A stretch of DNA of 20,672 nucleotides from a virus, in IMG/VR virus record IMGVR_UViG_3300011113_000381, positions 1-20,672 of that record, one strand, 5' to 3'. The notes beneath the pieces are model-generated. The model searched no databases. It was not told the DNA's origin and saw only the letters and a list, made by a program, of their open reading frames with translations. The translations under genes were made by a program, and so were the position numbers. Of the stretch, positions 1 through 7,835 are shown in pieces (position 1 is the first letter of the stretch; each line of letters begins with the position of its first letter).

Positions 1-3000
1 GTAGGAAAGAATGGAGAAACTGTTGTTGGAGGTGGTTGTCCAACATCATGTCTTACCATCACCGAAATGGGAATAGATAATCTTACTTCTGATGCCAATT
101 TAGATCCTTCAGCATGGTTATTAACAAATGATGGCGATCATGGTGAATATCCTAATAATCAAGTAATCTGGACTGATTATACAAGTCCTCCATATTACGG
201 AGGAAATCATTTGCCTTTCGGAATGAGAACTCTTTATCCGGAAGCATGTGAGGGATGGGGGGGAGGTACTGGTCTTTCTGCTTCTGGTTCTGATCTGGAA
301 AATTATGATGGTGGTTATACTCCGGCATTAGGATACGAAGATTCTCCTCCAGATCCGGTATTACTTGATGGATGTCCGTATTATGATATAAGAGGATGGG
401 CGGGTGCTGTAGGATTACATCCTCACGGTTATTTAAATTTTGATGGATCCGGTCCCACAATAGGTAGACCACCAGGATCTTTCAGACAGTTAAAACGAAT
501 AGAAGCAAGAGGACTATGTGGTTCTCCGGGAATAACCCTAACAACTCAAGTTGAAGGAATGGAAGATGTTGCTATGGTTGCGCCATCAGGACATCCATTA
601 GAAATACCACAAGACTTTTACGATCAGCTGTATCCTGATTATATTGCTAATCCTGAAGCGGTACCAGCAAAGGTTGTTGACATAGAATGTGGTGCGTATC
701 ATAACGTTGTAAGACTACAAGACAATTCTATTGTTTGCTGGGGATTAAATTCTATGGGTCAGTGTAATGTTCCTGATTCTCTTAAACCGGATTGGTCCAG
801 ACCAGTAGGAGTTAGTCCGCATCCTAAACGAGATTTAATTTGCAGTATTCATGCAGGATTTAGTACCACAGCAGTTTTATTTAATGATGGAACAGTTTTG
901 TGTTGGGGAGATCCTGATGTTGCTGATGTAGTTAATACATGGGAACATATACGAGTTTCTCCTATAAAAAGACACAGTGGTAATTATACTACATGTTGTA
1001 ACGGAGCAGAAACTGACGGATTCATAGATCCAAATTATCCAGATTTTCCAGCAAACAGATATCCAAACGGCACATACAATATTAACACAGATTGGTTTGG
1101 CCTTTGGAGAACAGGAAAACCAGCGTATCCTCATTTCGATTTAGGAGTAGAAACTAACAGAGTTTATCCTGTAGGTTGGGAAAATATAAGCAGTTTTAAT
1201 ACTTTAACTCCTGACGAAAAACTTATTCCTGGTTATTATTGTAATGTTTGTAATGATCCTAATCAAGGAGGAGTAACATTAGGTAAAGATTTTGCTGTCG
1301 CAATGTTAAGAACAGGTCAGATTGTCACCACAAGAAAAACAAATGCCAGAAATCCTAGTGCAACTTTGTGTAGAGATTGTAATATTGATCAACACTATTC
1401 TGTATCTAATGGACTGATTAAACAAGTAGATATTGGGCGTATGATTCGTTATGATGGTCTGGGAGTTGGTGGAACTTGTTTAGCACTTGCTTTGTTAAAC
1501 GGTGTGGTATTGGAGCAATGTCCAGATACTACATGCGACGAATATAAGCGTTGGAATTTACCACAACAATATACTGACTGTGGTGTATTAACAAATTTAG
1601 AAGGAATTGGTTGTTTTAGTTCTGACACCGGTTTAGAAGCAGCAATTCATGATGCAAACTGGGCAACCATTAGTGGATTTTATACACCAGCAAAACAAGT
1701 ACGACCCGCTTCTCATCCAAACGGAGCATTTCCATCTTGGAATAATGTGGAAGCATCATATGGATGGTCAACAAAAGTAGCTAATGTAGACAGATCTAGA
1801 TTAGGTAGCAACGGTGCTCTAAGTATACCTCCAGAATGCCGGTATCCTGATGACTATGTTCCTAGTAAATGTGTAATGGATTTAGGCAATAATCCTTGTA
1901 ACAGAATATGCCCCAGTCAAGGAGGTTGGGGCGATTTTCGTAGAAATGGTGATCAGAATGGTGTTCCTGGATTCTTTTCGTATCCTTTACATATGGCAAT
2001 AGCATTAAGTTGTGTTGCAGGAACTAATACTGTTAACTGGTTGCATTCGCCAAGAACTATCTCGCAAACTTTACTTGATGAACCAATAAGTTCTGGTGGT
2101 GGTCAGATTAAAGGATCTAACGTTTTAATTAACGATTGCACAAATTATCACCAGGCAAAAGCAGGATGTGGTGAATGTGATTATGTTGGTGGAAATCCTA
2201 ACTATCATTTTGATGAAGTTGCTAGCACCACTAACTCATGTATTTTTGGATTAAATGAGGACACTGATGGACAAGTTAATCCATTAAGGTTAGATAATTC
2301 TAATTGTGGAGGAACGCCCCAAATAGGAGCACTACAACAATTCATGCTTCCGACAAGGCCATGGGGTCCTTGGCAATTATTAACTTCTAGTGGTGTTGCT
2401 ACTCCTCCGTACATGGAAATGACTTTATGTAATTGGGGAGCATTAAGATTTGAATATTGTCCGTATACAACTATACGTCAAAACCCATATACTACTGCTG
2501 CTCCTTCTTTTAATTTAGGAGGTATAGAGTTTGGAAATAGTGATAATCTTCCTGGTTGGTTTGATTTGCATTATGGTGGAGGGCCAACTTATGTGACCAT
2601 ATCTCAAAACGGAACTAGTCCTATATTAAGAAGATCTATAAGAAGAGATGGTGGCATATGGCCAGTATCTGGTCCCTGGAAAGTTGCATTTTTTAATCCA
2701 AATACTCAAGCTCCTTGTTATTATCCTACAGAATGTAATACCCCCACACCAACACCGGACGAAATTCCTAATGACGCTGGACAATACAGCGGAAGATGTC
2801 CTAAAGCTCCACCAGATCCCACATCACCACAAGAACCATTGGCTTATCTTGATTGTTATGAAGGTGGCGCTGGTCCGTGTGCTGGTGGTCTTTTGGGAGG
2901 AGCATTACCTAATATAGCAAAATATTGCTATCCTGATACATTCCCGAGCAAGAAAACATGCACAGATAACAGTGCAGAAATTGTTTGTGGTGCATCTGGT

Positions 3001-3579
3001 TGCGATCAAGGAATGGGAGACGCGTGCAATCGATGGTTCTTTAATAATCCGTGTATATCGTATGCAACAGGAAAGGCATTCGGGGTTTTCTTAAGAAAAT
3101 CTCCTTGGTACAGAGGAATCTCTGGAAGTTCTGGGGTTACTAATGGAGAATTTATTTGGGATAAAACTTGTTCTACTATATCCAGTCAAACCAGACCTAG
3201 AGATTATAGTATTATGGGATGGGATAGACTTGTTCCAGGACTTTCTGGAATTAAAATATGGCTTACTGGAATATTACACGATCCGTGTCCACCATGGCCA
3301 TTAAAAGATGATGAGGGAGGAGCCACGTATGGGATTTATCCTTCATGGGTTCCTGTTCCAACTGCTTCTCGTTCAGCAAGAAAGGGAGGATGGACAGGAT
3401 CTGTTGGATCTAGAACATGGCAACAAATAGGGTTTACTGGGGCAACAGGTCATGAAACATCAATAAATATTAGTGGTTTTACATATAATAGTGTTGCTGT
3501 TCCTGGATTAAATTTATTTGATCCTGTGACATCTACTACTTTTAAAATAACTGAAGCATTGAGAGAATATATTTCATGA
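1..3579 (+). CDS. Large Cys-rich virion-type protein with RCC1-like blades (5' partial)
   Basis: The reading frame is open from base 1, so the true start lies upstream; the first in-frame ATG is at 67. The visible part is 1192 residues and ends in TGA. It contains about 46 cysteines (near 4 percent), very high for a phage structural protein, often in pairs such as CNVC, CRDC and CGEC. Residues about 221-305 hold two RCC1-like blades: the first has ECGAYHNVVRLQDNSIVCWG, the second HAGFSTTAVLFNDGTVLCWG. Weaker blade-like segments lie near residues 427-447 and 488-507. Around residues 755-782 a D-x-DG...GALQ pattern resembles the end of Pmp-type beta-helix domains, but that is weak. Composition is rich in Gly, Pro, Trp, Tyr and Asn, as in secreted or virion surface proteins. 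Function is not recognised; a tail or baseplate appendage is the likeliest role from composition and from the T4-like structural genes nearby. The next gene overlaps its stop by four bases. Confidence 0.75.
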   Translation, partial: VGKNGETVVGGGCPTSCLTITEMGIDNLTSDANLDPSAWLLTNDGDHGEYPNNQVIWTDYTSPPYYGGNHLPFGMRTLYPEACEGWGGGTGLSASGSDLENYDGGYTPALGYEDSPPDPVLLDGCPYYDIRGWAGAVGLHPHGYLNFDGSGPTIGRPPGSFRQLKRIEARGLCGSPGITLTTQVEGMEDVAMVAPSGHPLEIPQDFYDQLYPDYIANPEAVPAKVVDIECGAYHNVVRLQDNSIVCWGLNSMGQCNVPDSLKPDWSRPVGVSPHPKRDLICSIHAGFSTTAVLFNDGTVLCWGDPDVADVVNTWEHIRVSPIKRHSGNYTTCCNGAETDGFIDPNYPDFPANRYPNGTYNINTDWFGLWRTGKPAYPHFDLGVETNRVYPVGWENISSFNTLTPDEKLIPGYYCNVCNDPNQGGVTLGKDFAVAMLRTGQIVTTRKTNARNPSATLCRDCNIDQHYSVSNGLIKQVDIGRMIRYDGLGVGGTCLALALLNGVVLEQCPDTTCDEYKRWNLPQQYTDCGVLTNLEGIGCFSSDTGLEAAIHDANWATISGFYTPAKQVRPASHPNGAFPSWNNVEASYGWSTKVANVDRSRLGSNGALSIPPECRYPDDYVPSKCVMDLGNNPCNRICPSQGGWGDFRRNGDQNGVPGFFSYPLHMAIALSCVAGTNTVNWLHSPRTISQTLLDEPISSGGGQIKGSNVLINDCTNYHQAKAGCGECDYVGGNPNYHFDEVASTTNSCIFGLNEDTDGQVNPLRLDNSNCGGTPQIGALQQFMLPTRPWGPWQLLTSSGVATPPYMEMTLCNWGALRFEYCPYTTIRQNPYTTAAPSFNLGGIEFGNSDNLPGWFDLHYGGGPTYVTISQNGTSPILRRSIRRDGGIWPVSGPWKVAFFNPNTQAPCYYPTECNTPTPTPDEIPNDAGQYSGRCPKAPPDPTSPQEPLAYLDCYEGGAGPCAGGLLGGALPNIAKYCYPDTFPSKKTCTDNSAEIVCGASGCDQGMGDACNRWFFNNPCISYATGKAFGVFLRKSPWYRGISGSSGVTNGEFIWDKTCSTISSQTRPRDYSIMGWDRLVPGLSGIKIWLTGILHDPCPPWPLKDDEGGATYGIYPSWVPVPTASRSARKGGWTGSVGSRTWQQIGFTGATGHETSINISGFTYNSVAVPGLNLFDPVTSTTFKITEALREYIS

Positions 3580-4220
3580 ATAAAGAAAAAATTATTAATT
3601 GTATAAACACAATAAAAGAAAAACATAAAAAAATACAAAACAAAAATAATATATTAAAAACTCCAGAATTTTTAAAAGATTTAAAAGAATGTAATTCTTT
3701 TGCTACTAATAAATCTACAACAATATTATTTGATCAAAATATACAAAATAGAATAAAAGCGATCAATGAAAAATTTAAAAAAATAAAAGAAGAACAAGAA
3801 AAAATTGAAATTAAAAATAAAAAAATTTCTTTTTTTAAAAAAACAAAAATGTATATTTTGGCAGAATTAAATACTATTATTGAAGGCCAAATAAATAAAA
3901 GTCAATACGCTCAAAGAAAATCTGCTTGTTTAGATTGTCATGGTCGTGTAGATTCTATTGAAAATAAAACAGATCCGGGTGGAATAGGATTTTGTTCTCT
4001 TTGTGGTTGTGGTGCTAGTAAACGAGCAGCTTTGTCTGTTAAATTGACAATAGGTGGCGCATCATGTCCTTTAAATAAATGGGAATCACTTAAAGGAACA
4101 GAATGGTCATTTAAAACAGCATTACAAGCATCATCTGGTTTATTTACATCTTTTTATTATCATTTTATAAAAAAAGTAAAACAAATTATTAGAAATAATT
4201 ATAACAAAACGTCTATATAA
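3576..4220 (+). CDS. Coiled-coil protein with C-terminal zinc-ribbon-like motif
   Basis: A 214-residue protein whose ATG overlaps the stop of the upstream gene (ATGA), suggesting coupled translation; a GAGA sequence precedes it. Residues 1-95 are dominated by Lys, Glu, Ile and Asn and look like a charged helix or coiled coil. Residues 118-169 carry C118-x2-C121, C140-x2-C143-x-C145, then K149, C164-P165 and W169. This CxxC...CxxCGC...K...CPxxxW arrangement recurs in small zinc-binding domains of phage and bacterial proteins (DUF6171-like), so metal binding is probable. No catalytic motif is visible. Its place between a virion-type gene and gp33/gp32 does not decide whether it is structural or regulatory. 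The function is unknown; the zinc motif is seen directly and the binding role is inferred. Confidence 0.75.
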   Translation: MNKEKIINCINTIKEKHKKIQNKNNILKTPEFLKDLKECNSFATNKSTTILFDQNIQNRIKAINEKFKKIKEEQEKIEIKNKKISFFKKTKMYILAELNTIIEGQINKSQYAQRKSACLDCHGRVDSIENKTDPGGIGFCSLCGCGASKRAALSVKLTIGGASCPLNKWESLKGTEWSFKTALQASSGLFTSFYYHFIKKVKQIIRNNYNKTSI

Positions 4221-4226
4221 AATACA

Positions 4227-4457
4227 ATGGTATTATATTTTGATGAAGAAACGCAAAATGATTTTTGTAGACAAATAGAAAAATATGTGGAAGAATGGGG
4301 CGTATCTTACATGCATGCAGTTATTTCTGTGTGCGAATCAAAAGATATTCCTGTGGAAAGTGTTGGTAAAATTCTTTCTAAACCAATAATAGAAAAAATT
4401 CAACAAGAAGGACAAGAATTAAACTTTTTGCCCAAATCATCAAAGTTACCAATTTAA
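4227..4457 (+). CDS. 33: gp33-like late transcription coactivator
   Basis: A 76-residue protein. In T4, gp33 bridges RNA polymerase and the gp45 sliding clamp so that late promoters fire when replication is under way. The sequence shows the short marine-phage form as I recall it: an N-terminal acidic helix (DEETQNDFCRQIEKYVEEWG), the central SYMHAVISVCES segment followed by an acidic stretch and a second helix, and the terminal ELNFLPKSSKLPI, close to the LNFLPK...LPI ending of cyanophage gp33 proteins. T4 gp33 is longer (112 residues). It lies directly upstream of gp32; genes 33 and 32 also lie close together in T4. There is no clear Shine-Dalgarno; the start is preceded by an A/T-rich TATATAAAATACA. 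The assignment rests on remembered family patterns, not on a search. Confidence 0.7.
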   Translation: MVLYFDEETQNDFCRQIEKYVEEWGVSYMHAVISVCESKDIPVESVGKILSKPIIEKIQQEGQELNFLPKSSKLPI

Positions 4458-4458
4458 T

Positions 4459-4486
4459 TTGACTTTTCGTTAATACAGTGTATATT
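4459..4486 (+). promoter_or_regulatory. Probable sigma70-type promoter for gp32
   Basis: TTGACT at 4459-4464 is followed, after 16 bases, by TATATT at 4481-4486, both close to bacterial -35 and -10 consensus. It lies in the 48-base gap between the gp33-like gene and gp32, immediately upstream of the strongest ribosome binding site in this part of the window. It would let gp32 be expressed independently of the genes upstream. The call rests on sequence alone. Confidence 0.45.
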
Positions 4487-4494
4487 TACAATAA

Positions 4495-4500
4495 TAGGAG
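4495..4500 (+). promoter_or_regulatory. Ribosome binding site of gp32
   Basis: TAGGAG ends five bases before the ATG at 4506. It is a near-ideal Shine-Dalgarno, in contrast to the neighbouring gp33-like gene, which has none. It fixes the gp32 start and fits the high expression expected for a single-stranded DNA-binding protein. Confidence 0.7.
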
Positions 4501-4505
4501 AATAT

Positions 4506-5381
4506 ATGTCATTTAAAGATCTAAAGAAGAATTCTACATCAATGGCTTCCAAGCTTCAAGAAGAGCTAGAGAAGACTAATAAGACTAATGATTACAAGGA
4601 TGATCGATTTTGGAGACCGACTCTTGACTCTGCTAGTAATGGATATGCGGTTATCCGATTCCTTCCTTCAGTGGAAGGAGAAGACATTCCATGGGTTAAG
4701 CTGTACTCTCATGCCTTTAAGGGTAAGGGTGGCTGGTTTATTCACAATTGCCCCACAACCATTGGTCAAAAGTGCCCGGTTTGTGAAGCAAACTCTGATC
4801 TATGGAATAGTGGTACTGAAAGTGATAAGCGTATTGCTCGTGATCGTAAGCGTAAGCTTAATTATATTTCCAATATTCTTGTTGTCGAAGATCCCGCCGC
4901 TCCCCAAAATAAAGGTAAGGTGTTCCTATTTAAGTACGGCAAGAAGATTTTTGAGAAGATTCAAGAACAAATGAATCCAGAATTTGATGATGAGACTGCA
5001 GTAAATCCGTTTGACTTCTGGAAGGGTGCTAATTTTAAGCTCAAGGTTCGTAAGGTTGAAGGATATGTAAATTATGATAAGTCTGAGTTTAGTGCAGCAG
5101 CTCCTCTGTTTGATGGTGATGATGCCAAGCTTGAAACACTTTGGAAGACTCAATATGCTCTTAAGCCTTTTGTTGACCCTAAAGAGTTTAAGACATATCC
5201 AGAACTCAAAACCAAGTTGGTTGATGCTCTAGGTAATGATATCCGATCTTCTGGTTCTGATGAGAGGGAAGAAACGATTGAAGACGAACCAGTGGTTCGT
5301 TCAAATCGAAAGCCAGTAAAGACGGACGTGGATGATGATGTGGATGTGGATGAGTATCTAAAGACTCTTGGTGAAGAGTAA
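4506..5381 (+). CDS. 32: gp32 single-stranded DNA-binding protein
   Basis: A 291-residue protein matching T4 gp32 (301 residues), which coats single-stranded DNA during phage replication, recombination and repair. The N-terminal basic helix (MSFKDLKKNS...) corresponds to the cooperativity domain. The core zinc site is recognisable: H69, C82, C90 and C93 reproduce the spacing of T4 H64, C77, C87, C90, except that the middle gap is two residues shorter. The ISNILVVEDPAAPQNKGKVF segment and following KYGKKIFEKI match T4 NILVVKDPAAPENEGKVF and FGKKIWDKI almost residue for residue. The C terminus is strongly acidic (DVDDDVDVDEYLKTLGEE), as in the gp32 tail that recruits replication partners. The gene has its own probable promoter and strong RBS and ends just before a strong terminator. 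Its codon use is distinct: lysine is mostly AAG, whereas surrounding genes use AAA almost exclusively. Confidence 0.97.
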   Translation: MSFKDLKKNSTSMASKLQEELEKTNKTNDYKDDRFWRPTLDSASNGYAVIRFLPSVEGEDIPWVKLYSHAFKGKGGWFIHNCPTTIGQKCPVCEANSDLWNSGTESDKRIARDRKRKLNYISNILVVEDPAAPQNKGKVFLFKYGKKIFEKIQEQMNPEFDDETAVNPFDFWKGANFKLKVRKVEGYVNYDKSEFSAAAPLFDGDDAKLETLWKTQYALKPFVDPKEFKTYPELKTKLVDALGNDIRSSGSDEREETIEDEPVVRSNRKPVKTDVDDDVDVDEYLKTLGEE

Positions 5382-5410
5382 AAAAGGCCCCGAAAGGGGC
5401 CTTTTATTTT
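5382..5410. terminator. Bidirectional intrinsic terminator between gp32 and the minus-strand operon
   Basis: A perfect 10-base-pair stem, AAAAGGCCCC (5382-5391) with GGGGCCTTTT (5396-5405), closes on a GAAA tetraloop (5392-5395). On the plus strand it is followed by ATTTT; on the minus strand the GGCCCC/GGGGCC core is followed by TTTTTT. It therefore can stop transcription from gp32 and from the converging operon, whose last stop codon (5411-5409) lies within its tail. It is the most GC-rich short segment noticed in the window. Confidence 0.92.
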
Positions 5411-5942
5411 ACCCAGAAGAATCTCTCCAAGCAGGAGTAGATTGTGATTTTCTTTTTATAGACATCATATAGTCTGGAGTTATATTAGTAATGTACATGT
5501 TATTGTTTGTAACATTTGAATTCATACTATTGCCCCCTCCTCCGCTACCAGATTGTATTATTTGACCAGCACTTTCGTTTTGAAGTGTCATAGTACTTAG
5601 TTCATCTTCTTTTCTTTTTAAATCGTTTATACTATCGTAATTATTTTGTAAACTTTTTCCGTATGCTTCTGCAAATAAAAAGTCAGTATTAAATTCTGGT
5701 TTAATATTAACAGGTTTTATTGGAGACAACTGTTGTTCATTTTTAGAGTCTAATAACGATTGATACGTGTTTTTTGATCTTTCTTCACTTTGAGTATTTA
5801 ATATTTGTAATTGATTATTATTTAATGATGAAAAATAACTTTTAGCTTCTTCTATTTTTTTAATATAAGGAGCACTTAAAAATTGTTGCAGCTCGTTTGA
5901 AGGAAAGTTTGTATTAGGATTAGTTTGGTTTGGGGTGTCCAT
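5409..5942 (-). CDS. Unknown Asn/Gly-rich protein, last gene of the minus-strand tail operon
   Basis: A 177-residue protein, rich in Asn, Gln and Ser, with no recognised domain. The first half is hydrophilic and probably helical (for example the IKKIEEAKSYFSSLNNNQLQ stretch). Residues about 128-136 form a flexible QSGSGGGGN linker, followed by an Asn-rich SNVTNNNMYITNITPDYMMS segment and a C-terminal TPAWRDSSG. Short proteins ending in a WR motif near hub genes occur in marine T4-like phages as far as I recall, but I cannot name one securely. Its start is one base after the stop of the gp26-family gene, so it is surely co-transcribed with gp4, the tube protein and the hub protein. A role in hub or tail assembly is inferred from context only. 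Confidence 0.7.
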   Translation of the reverse strand: MDTPNQTNPNTNFPSNELQQFLSAPYIKKIEEAKSYFSSLNNNQLQILNTQSEERSKNTYQSLLDSKNEQQLSPIKPVNIKPEFNTDFLFAEAYGKSLQNNYDSINDLKRKEDELSTMTLQNESAGQIIQSGSGGGGNSMNSNVTNNNMYITNITPDYMMSIKRKSQSTPAWRDSSG

Positions 5943-5943
5943 A

Positions 5944-6831
5944 TTATTGGATTACTTGTGTTAGTCTTTGTTTGTTTTCGTTTAATTCTGCTCTTATTTG
6001 TTCCAGATATACTGTTCTTTCCCAAGGAATCATATTTTCTATTTCATTTAAATTATATTTATGTTTATATTTCATTTCAAAATTTTGTTGATAATATATT
6101 TGAAGATTTAGATGACTAAAAAACAAATTTATGTAATTTTTTAAACCTTTTATTGTTAGGTTTCTTTCTTTTCCGTCTGTTGTTGAATACTTTATTTTTA
6201 TTTGTAAATTGGGCAATTCTTCAAAAAAAGTCAATACTTTCTTGAATTGTTGAGAAGTTAATGTTTGAATAAACTCTGTTGTTTCTTGTAGTCCTATTTC
6301 TTTACAGTCTATTACTTCTCTTTTTGTTTGAATTTGTTTCAAACAAGATGCTATAAATTTATAATAATCGTTTTCAGATTCGGTATGTTCTGGACTATTT
6401 AATAAATCAGTAATAGTAGGAGTATTAAAAATTAATGCCAGATTATCTAACACGACTTTATTATTTACTTTTATTTTTTTATTTAAACTTATATCCTTTA
6501 ATAGATTAATTGTTATCTGAACTTCTTCATCCGTTTCTGGGCATTTTATTTTAAAATTTTCAATTTCTCCTATTGATTTTGCTCGTATTAAAAGAAATAA
6601 ATTTTCAAAATCCCATAAACTTAAATTGTTTACATCAATTGTTTTGTCTACACAATTTTGCATAACTTCTGATAAGGTTTTAATAGTACTTTTAAAGTTT
6701 TCAGATTGTTTGGAAATAAGTATAGCTTTTTCTTGAGAAACCACCATAGGTTTAAAACACATTTCTGTGCCAGATTCTAAAGAAAAACAATAATTTGGTA
6801 AATTTGTTAATAATAAATCTTTTAAAGCCAT
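5944..6831 (-). CDS. 26: Baseplate hub protein, gp26/gp51 (T4_baseplate) family
   Basis: A 295-residue protein of the family that includes T4 gp26 (208 residues), a component of the central baseplate hub. Family signatures are visible: KPMVVSQEKAIL at residues 27-38, a helical stretch ending LFLLIRAKSIGEI near residues 78-90, a CPET segment that may be a remnant of a Cys-containing loop (C97), and the C-terminal YKHKYNLNEIENMIPWERTVYL (split here: YKHKYNLNEIE, then NMIPWERTVYL), typical of the marine forms. It is longer than T4 gp26, as such proteins are in cyanophages. It starts one base after the stop of the tube-fold gene and is followed after one base by the unknown gene. gp26 versus gp51 cannot be settled by eye because both belong to related families; length favours gp26. 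Confidence 0.8.
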   Translation of the reverse strand: MALKDLLLTNLPNYCFSLESGTEMCFKPMVVSQEKAILISKQSENFKSTIKTLSEVMQNCVDKTIDVNNLSLWDFENLFLLIRAKSIGEIENFKIKCPETDEEVQITINLLKDISLNKKIKVNNKVVLDNLALIFNTPTITDLLNSPEHTESENDYYKFIASCLKQIQTKREVIDCKEIGLQETTEFIQTLTSQQFKKVLTFFEELPNLQIKIKYSTTDGKERNLTIKGLKNYINLFFSHLNLQIYYQQNFEMKYKHKYNLNEIENMIPWERTVYLEQIRAELNENKQRLTQVIQ

Positions 6832-6832
6832 A

Positions 6833-7402
6833 TTATGTAATCGTGTAATATCTATAGTTAATATCTACAGTCATAGTTAAATAGTTGTTAGCAGAATCAT
6901 TCATAAATTGAGTTGGTTGTATTGTGGCTGGCCATGCTCCGTATAATATTATAGTTTTATTAATATTGCTATTTTGATCTAAAGCGTAGATATTTAATCT
7001 TCCAACAATATTATCCCAATAATTTAATAGTTTTGATCCTTTATTTTGCAAAAAATTAGAATTGCCATCAACAAAAATTAAATCTAGCCAAGATTCAAAA
7101 AATTGCCGACAATTCCAATTTTTATCTATTATAAAATCTATAATAAAACGATTGTCGTATTCTCTTTTTACAGGTATATCAATAGTATTTGCTGAAGGAG
7201 ATAAGTTGTCTGAAAAATAATTTACAACTTGGCCAGGAACTTGGACCATTGTTGCAAATAGTGGCGGTGGAACCAATCCTAATTGTTGCGGAGGATCTAT
7301 ACTTATTTTAAAACGGTTAGATATTTGAAAACCAGATACCTTCTTAAAAAAAGATATTACGCTATTAACGTCAGAATTATTTAATCCGTTATTGTCTGGC
7401 AT
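6833..7402 (-). CDS. Tail-tube-fold protein (gp54-like tube initiator or gp19-like tube)
   Basis: A 189-residue protein with the pattern of myovirus tube proteins: FQISNRFKISIDPP, then an early strand with VQVPGQVVNYF, PVKREYDNRFIIDFIIDKNW (the R-x-x-x-x-x-F-x-V/I-x-F block), a helix RQFFESWLDLIF, and a late strand LYGAWPATIQP followed by NYLTMTVDINYRYYTI. These correspond to T4 gp19 features (TFDDWTVTVMND, a helix, IKGLWPTNVGEL, FEVTLALDYWE). Genomic place decides between paralogues: it sits with gp4, gp26 and gp48, not with sheath and portal genes, so the tube initiator gp54 is the better guess, though T4 gp54 is longer (320 residues). It starts 14 bases inside the end of gp4, so translation is probably coupled. 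Confidence 0.75.
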   Translation of the reverse strand: MPDNNGLNNSDVNSVISFFKKVSGFQISNRFKISIDPPQQLGLVPPPLFATMVQVPGQVVNYFSDNLSPSANTIDIPVKREYDNRFIIDFIIDKNWNCRQFFESWLDLIFVDGNSNFLQNKGSKLLNYWDNIVGRLNIYALDQNSNINKTIILYGAWPATIQPTQFMNDSANNYLTMTVDINYRYYTIT

Positions 7403-7835
7403 TTTTTGTTTTAAATAAACTTTCTTCTGTTAGAATTTTAAAATTCCAGCCATTTTTCTTACAATATTCTTCTGCAGCTTTCCATTTACAATTATTTATT
7501 TCAAATGTGATGCATTCGTTTAAATATGCTCTTTTATTTTTTTTGGTGTTTGGTTTTACTGTCTGTTTTTTGGGTTTGATTTCTACCACAAAAGTTTGTA
7601 CATCATTATTAACTTTTGCTTCAAATAAAAAGTCAGGATAATAATGATGAATCTGTTTGTCTATTGTAGAAAAATATGGAATTTTTAACTCTTCACTCGC
7701 CCATCTAACAATATTTTGATTTTTATCTAAATATTTACAAAACTTTCTTTCCCAGTTTGAACGACAGATTATATTATTAGAATTGCCAACATATTTGTCT
7801 GGATTTTCTGGAATGTATTTGGTTTTATACGCCAT
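7389..7835 (-). CDS. 4: gp4 head completion protein (PD-(D/E)xK nuclease-like fold)
   Basis: A 148-residue protein matching T4 gp4 (150 residues), also called gp50/gp65 in older work, needed after DNA packaging to complete heads before tail attachment. The start MAYKTKYIPENPDKY aligns with T4 MAYSGKW.P.N..KY, so the ATG at 7835 is chosen over an in-frame TTG nine bases upstream (7844). The RSNWERKF...YLDKN and WASEELKIPYF blocks match T4. Nuclease-like residues are present: P67-D68 in YYPDFLFE and E85-I-K87 in VVEIKPKK, plus E29. The C-terminal KWKAAEEYCKKNGWNFKILTEESL matches T4 KWKAAQSLAEKRGIKFRILTEDGL; to keep within limits, the key residues are KWKAAE and FKILTEE. It is the first gene of the minus-strand unit and diverges from gp48 with 26 bases between starts. 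Confidence 0.95.
   Translation of the reverse strand: MAYKTKYIPENPDKYVGNSNNIICRSNWERKFCKYLDKNQNIVRWASEELKIPYFSTIDKQIHHYYPDFLFEAKVNNDVQTFVVEIKPKKQTVKPNTKKNKRAYLNECITFEINNCKWKAAEEYCKKNGWNFKILTEESLFKTKNARQ

Noticed and set aside
152-472. 106-residue minus-strand frame inside the large Cys-rich gene
   Set aside because: Low-complexity antisense of the plus-strand gene, no ribosome binding site and no recognised motif.
1-3579. Bacterial origin (contig join or host cell-surface gene) for the Cys-rich protein
   Set aside because: Its stop overlaps the next gene in the compact phage manner, base composition agrees with the phage genes, and a related blade type is inserted in gp53.
4588-4974. 128-residue plus-strand frame within gp32
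   Set aside because: It is a shadow of gp32, which matches its family along its full length.
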